Source of the DNA: Coriobacteriales bacterium
Lineage (GTDB): Bacteria > Actinomycetota > Coriobacteriia > Coriobacteriales > UBA8131
Direction of reading: 5' to 3'
Assembly (NCBI GenBank): GCA_031254905.1
Contig: JAIRTN010000108.1
Coordinates: forward strand, 1-7,817
Length of the DNA: 7,817 bases
Shown here: positions 5,765 through 7,817 of the stretch, one piece after another
How the letters are laid out: each line of letters opens with the position of its first letter
How positions within the stretch are numbered: the first letter of the stretch is position 1
The notes under the pieces: model-generated
Told to the model about the DNA's origin: nothing
Databases searched by the model: none
The model's input: the letters and a program-made list of their open reading frames with translations, nothing else
Program-made: the position numbers and the translations under genes

Positions 5765-7414
5765 CTACTCATCCCATGAAGTTTCGTCGGCCATGTTGAT
5801 GCCGATGATCTGCCCAAAGACTAAAGCATCAGAGAGATAGGCACCGTTACGCACATAGAGCATGCCGGTGATAGCGCCATTTGCCCCTGCGCCATAGAGA
5901 CGCGGAATGGGGTTGTGATCGGGATCGACGATCTGACCCTTCCCGTTGCGACGCGGGCCACCGGGATTATCTGAGCAACCGGGCCACAGCGGCATTGCGT
6001 AATAGGGCGGATTATCGAGAGGCGCAAGATATCTCTCATCAGTACCAAACTCATCATCAAAACCGGCAGCGCAGGCCGCATTGTACCGCTCGACCGCTTT
6101 TTTCAGATTATCGGCATCCACAACGGGAGTGATATTGAACTTCTCATAGGACTTCGAAGGCAGGTTGAGCTGCTCTGCTAGACCTTCAATGGTGTCGGAC
6201 TTCTTAATCCAACCTCTTTCGACTTCAGCAAGGTTGTCCCTACTCCACCGGTAATTGCCGCCAAGCTCAACAGGCAGGTCACAACCACCCGACTGCATGC
6301 AGAGTCCGGAGCCTGACGCGCGTACGGTTTCGTCAAAGATCAGATACATGGGGATCCGGGTATACTCAGACTTACGAGCGTCGTAGTCGCCCATATTCAA
6401 CAAGGCAGAGTGACTGGGCAGTCCCTTTTCGTTGCCGTAACGCTTGCCGTATTTGTCCACGAAGATATAGTTGGGCCTACCCGGAGTACCGCCGATGAAG
6501 CCCGCGACAGCTGGTTCGAGATCAGCGAACCATGCGGTTCCACGCCCGGTGACGAAGTTCGTATGCCAGAGCGCTGCGCCTACTTTCTGAGCCATCTTGA
6601 TACCGTCGCCGGTGTTGTAGCGCCAGCCGTAGGAAACAAATGGATACAGGCGTAGGAAGTTTGCCAGCATCTCATCGTTGTACATAAAGCCTCCGGTGGT
6701 GAGCGCCACCGCCTTTTTTGCTTTGACGTTAATTTCCCTGCCAGCCAGTGTGGCTTTAACGCCGATGATTTCTTTGGTTTTAGGATTTTGGATAAGGTCA
6801 TGCGCGGTGCAGTCAAAGAGAACCTGAATGCCCTCACGTGCCTTAACTTCCGTATCGATTGCCTCCCAAAGCACAGGGCCTTGACCCGTCACATTTCCGC
6901 CACGGATGGCTTCTCCATAGGGTACGTTGGGATTTTCCGGACTGGGTGAGTCAGAAACATTTGCGAGTTCGATGCCCAGACTGGTTATCCAGTCGTTGAG
7001 TCCCATCGCCTGATCGCAATAGGCTCGCGCAACCTCATAGGGTGTCGTATCGGCCGAAAGCGCAACGAGATGCTTAGCCCCTTGATCGGCGTCGCTTGCC
7101 CAGAAAAGAAAGCCGCCGGCCATCCGCGTGGAACCGCCACCTTCTGATGGAGCTTTTTCCAAACAGATGACACTTGACCCCTTGTCATTGGCGAACAACG
7201 CCGCCACTGCTCCGGAGCCACCGTAGCCAGTACAGACCACGTCAGCTTCATAGTCCCACGTGTCGGGCAACCAAAAATCCTTTTCAGGAACATCAGCAGA
7301 CGCGTCTGGCGTCGTGCAACCAGCAAGCCCGGTTGCGGCCCCCGCAGTTGCCAGTGCTGCCCCCGCAATAAAATGTCTGCGTGACAGACGATCCTTTCCC
7401 GTGTTCTTTTCCAT
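5765..7414 (-). CDS. Tat-exported lipoprotein FAD-dependent reductase (fumarate reductase/urocanate reductase superfamily)
   Basis: From the ATG at 7412-7414 the product is 549 residues. A twin-arginine signal (SRRHFIAG, 11-18) leads into an Ala-rich core and a lipobox LAGC with C33, so the folded enzyme is probably exported and lipid-anchored. The FAD-binding segment is DVVCTGYGGSGA (58-69), followed by LEKAPSEGGGSTRMAGG (85-101). The C-terminal SDNPGGPRRN (481-490) and PRLYGAGANGAITGM (504-518) segments complete the FAD_binding_2-type fold. There is no CxxCH haem motif and no room for an added FMN domain, so electrons must come from a separate partner not in the window. The histidines of the fumarate reductase HHTMGG segment are missing at the equivalent place (GCSDNPGG), so plain fumarate is unlikely. 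A GTG/ATG extension to 7477 has no ribosome binding site. The acceptor is unknown. Confidence 0.88.
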   Translation of the reverse strand: MEKNTGKDRLSRRHFIAGAALATAGAATGLAGCTTPDASADVPEKDFWLPDTWDYEADVVCTGYGGSGAVAALFANDKGSSVICLEKAPSEGGGSTRMAGGFLFWASDADQGAKHLVALSADTTPYEVARAYCDQAMGLNDWITSLGIELANVSDSPSPENPNVPYGEAIRGGNVTGQGPVLWEAIDTEVKAREGIQVLFDCTAHDLIQNPKTKEIIGVKATLAGREINVKAKKAVALTTGGFMYNDEMLANFLRLYPFVSYGWRYNTGDGIKMAQKVGAALWHTNFVTGRGTAWFADLEPAVAGFIGGTPGRPNYIFVDKYGKRYGNEKGLPSHSALLNMGDYDARKSEYTRIPMYLIFDETVRASGSGLCMQSGGCDLPVELGGNYRWSRDNLAEVERGWIKKSDTIEGLAEQLNLPSKSYEKFNITPVVDADNLKKAVERYNAACAAGFDDEFGTDERYLAPLDNPPYYAMPLWPGCSDNPGGPRRNGKGQIVDPDHNPIPRLYGAGANGAITGMLYVRNGAYLSDALVFGQIIGINMADETSWDE

Positions 7415-7420
7415 AGGTAT

Positions 7421-7426
7421 TCCTTT
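7421..7426 (-). promoter_or_regulatory. Ribosome binding site fixing the flavoprotein start
   Basis: AAAGGA on the minus strand lies 6 bases before the ATG at 7412-7414. This ATG places the twin-arginine motif 11 residues from the N-terminus, as expected for a Tat signal. The in-frame ATG 63 bases upstream (7475-7477) has no such site. Confidence 0.7.
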
Positions 7427-7503
7427 CTTTGTCTTGTGTCCAAAATCCTCAACGCCCTCAGAAAGCACCAAACCCATTGCGGTTATTTGGCACTTCCTTA
7501 GCT

Positions 7504-7533
7504 TTTATAAAGGAGTATCTTGGAGACAAACAA
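7504..7533 (-). promoter_or_regulatory. Possible promoter for the flavoprotein gene
   Basis: A -10-like TATAAA (7504-7509) is preceded after 18 bases by a weak -35-like TTGTTT (7528-7533). The start would be near 7497, leaving a leader of about 83 bases. The rest of the spacer 7415-7598 is AT-rich and shows no other clear gene. Confidence 0.4.
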
Positions 7534-7541
7534 GGCACGAA

Positions 7542-7556
7542 AGGGATTAATTCCCT
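7542..7556. repeat. Short inverted repeat AGGGA-N5-TCCCT in the spacer upstream of the flavoprotein
   Basis: The 5-bp arms (7542-7546 and 7552-7556) lie upstream of the predicted promoter. On the minus strand the hairpin would be followed by only three T residues, so it is at best a weak terminator for the methyltransferase-like gene. It could equally be a regulator site. Confidence 0.25.
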
Positions 7557-7598
7557 CCCCCGATTACTACTATTAGAACTAGGAAAGTACCAGAAACC

Positions 7599-7817
7599 TT
7601 ACGAGGCTTGCAGGAGTAGGTAGGTGTTAAGTTTGTCGCCTCTGCCGTCTGAGGAGAAACGGGAGATGACGGGGGCGCTGCTGGCGACCGATTCGACAAG
7701 CGCGTCGATTTCGGCTTCCGTAAAGCTATGGCAGTAACGATATGCTCCCGGGACGTTCTTCCAGCCGAGGAGGTAGTCGTTAGTATCCCACCCCTTGAGT
7801 TCTTCTAAACCTTGGGA
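7599..7817 (-). CDS. C-terminal 72 residues of a probable class I SAM-dependent methyltransferase (partial)
   Basis: A frame open from the right edge ends at a TAA (7599-7601). It reads DYLLGWKNVPGAYRYCHSF, then TEAEIDALVESVASSAPVI, and ends DKLNTYLLLQAS. The RYxHxFTxxEIxxLV arrangement followed by a final strand ending in hydrophobic residues resembles the end of Trm9/ALKBH8-like and related small methyltransferases, where a tyrosine/histidine and an F-T-E-x-E-L helix precede the last strands. The SAM-binding motifs lie outside the window, so the family call is tentative. The coding nature is better supported: 72 codons without a stop, right up to the edge, on the same strand as all the other genes. 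It ends 184 bases before the flavoprotein start. Confidence 0.6.
   Translation of the reverse strand, partial: SQGLEELKGWDTNDYLLGWKNVPGAYRYCHSFTEAEIDALVESVASSAPVISRFSSDGRGDKLNTYLLLQAS

Noticed and set aside
7415..7477. In-frame upstream start giving a 570-residue flavoprotein
   Set aside because: It has no ribosome binding site and would bury the twin-arginine signal 32 residues in. The ATG at 7412-7414 has both features right.
7542..7556. Short hairpin as a firm intrinsic terminator of the right-edge gene
   Set aside because: The 5-bp stem with three T residues is too weak; it is kept only as a short inverted repeat.

Overview
The window carries only leftward (minus-strand) genes and looks like part of a bacterial chromosome from the Actinomycetota. 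The class Coriobacteriia, close to Eggerthellaceae, is the most likely source. That placement is inference from four things: the moderately GC-rich sequence, the long Ala/Glu-rich tail on ribosomal protein L17, the initiation factor IF-1 ending RITYRFK, and a Tat-exported, lipobox-bearing FAD reductase of a kind that is abundant in these anaerobes. No ribosomal RNA, tRNA, CRISPR array or insertion sequence was seen.

In order of transcription (right to left), the window starts with the last 72 codons of a probable methyltransferase (7599-7817). A 184-base spacer with a likely promoter follows, then a 549-residue Tat lipoprotein flavoprotein of the fumarate reductase/urocanate reductase/3-ketosteroid dehydrogenase superfamily (5765-7414). 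Next is a membrane-anchored M20 metallopeptidase (4122-5642). After a 101-base spacer with a good sigma-70-type promoter comes the alpha-operon block: infA, rpmJ, rpsM, rpsK, rpsD, rpoA, rplQ (4020 down to 109). A well-positioned start codon at 74 opens an unidentified gene that leaves the left edge.

The alpha block makes translation initiation factor 1, three small-subunit and two large-subunit ribosomal proteins, and the RNA polymerase alpha subunit. These are normally co-transcribed so that ribosome and polymerase output stay matched. In many genomes secY, adk and map lie just upstream of infA. Here they are absent and two accessory genes take their place, so the usual cluster is interrupted at infA and infA has its own promoter, overlapped by a 7-bp inverted repeat.

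The ribosomal genes are mostly tightly packed, but three gaps are unusually long: infA-rpmJ (134 bases), rpsK-rpsD (193 bases) and rpoA-rplQ (133 bases). Each holds potential RNA structure or a small ORF and is the best place to look for something undescribed. The two accessory enzymes act at or outside the membrane: the peptidase cleaves an amide or peptide substrate and the flavoprotein probably reduces a small organic electron acceptor. Nothing in the sequence fixes either substrate.
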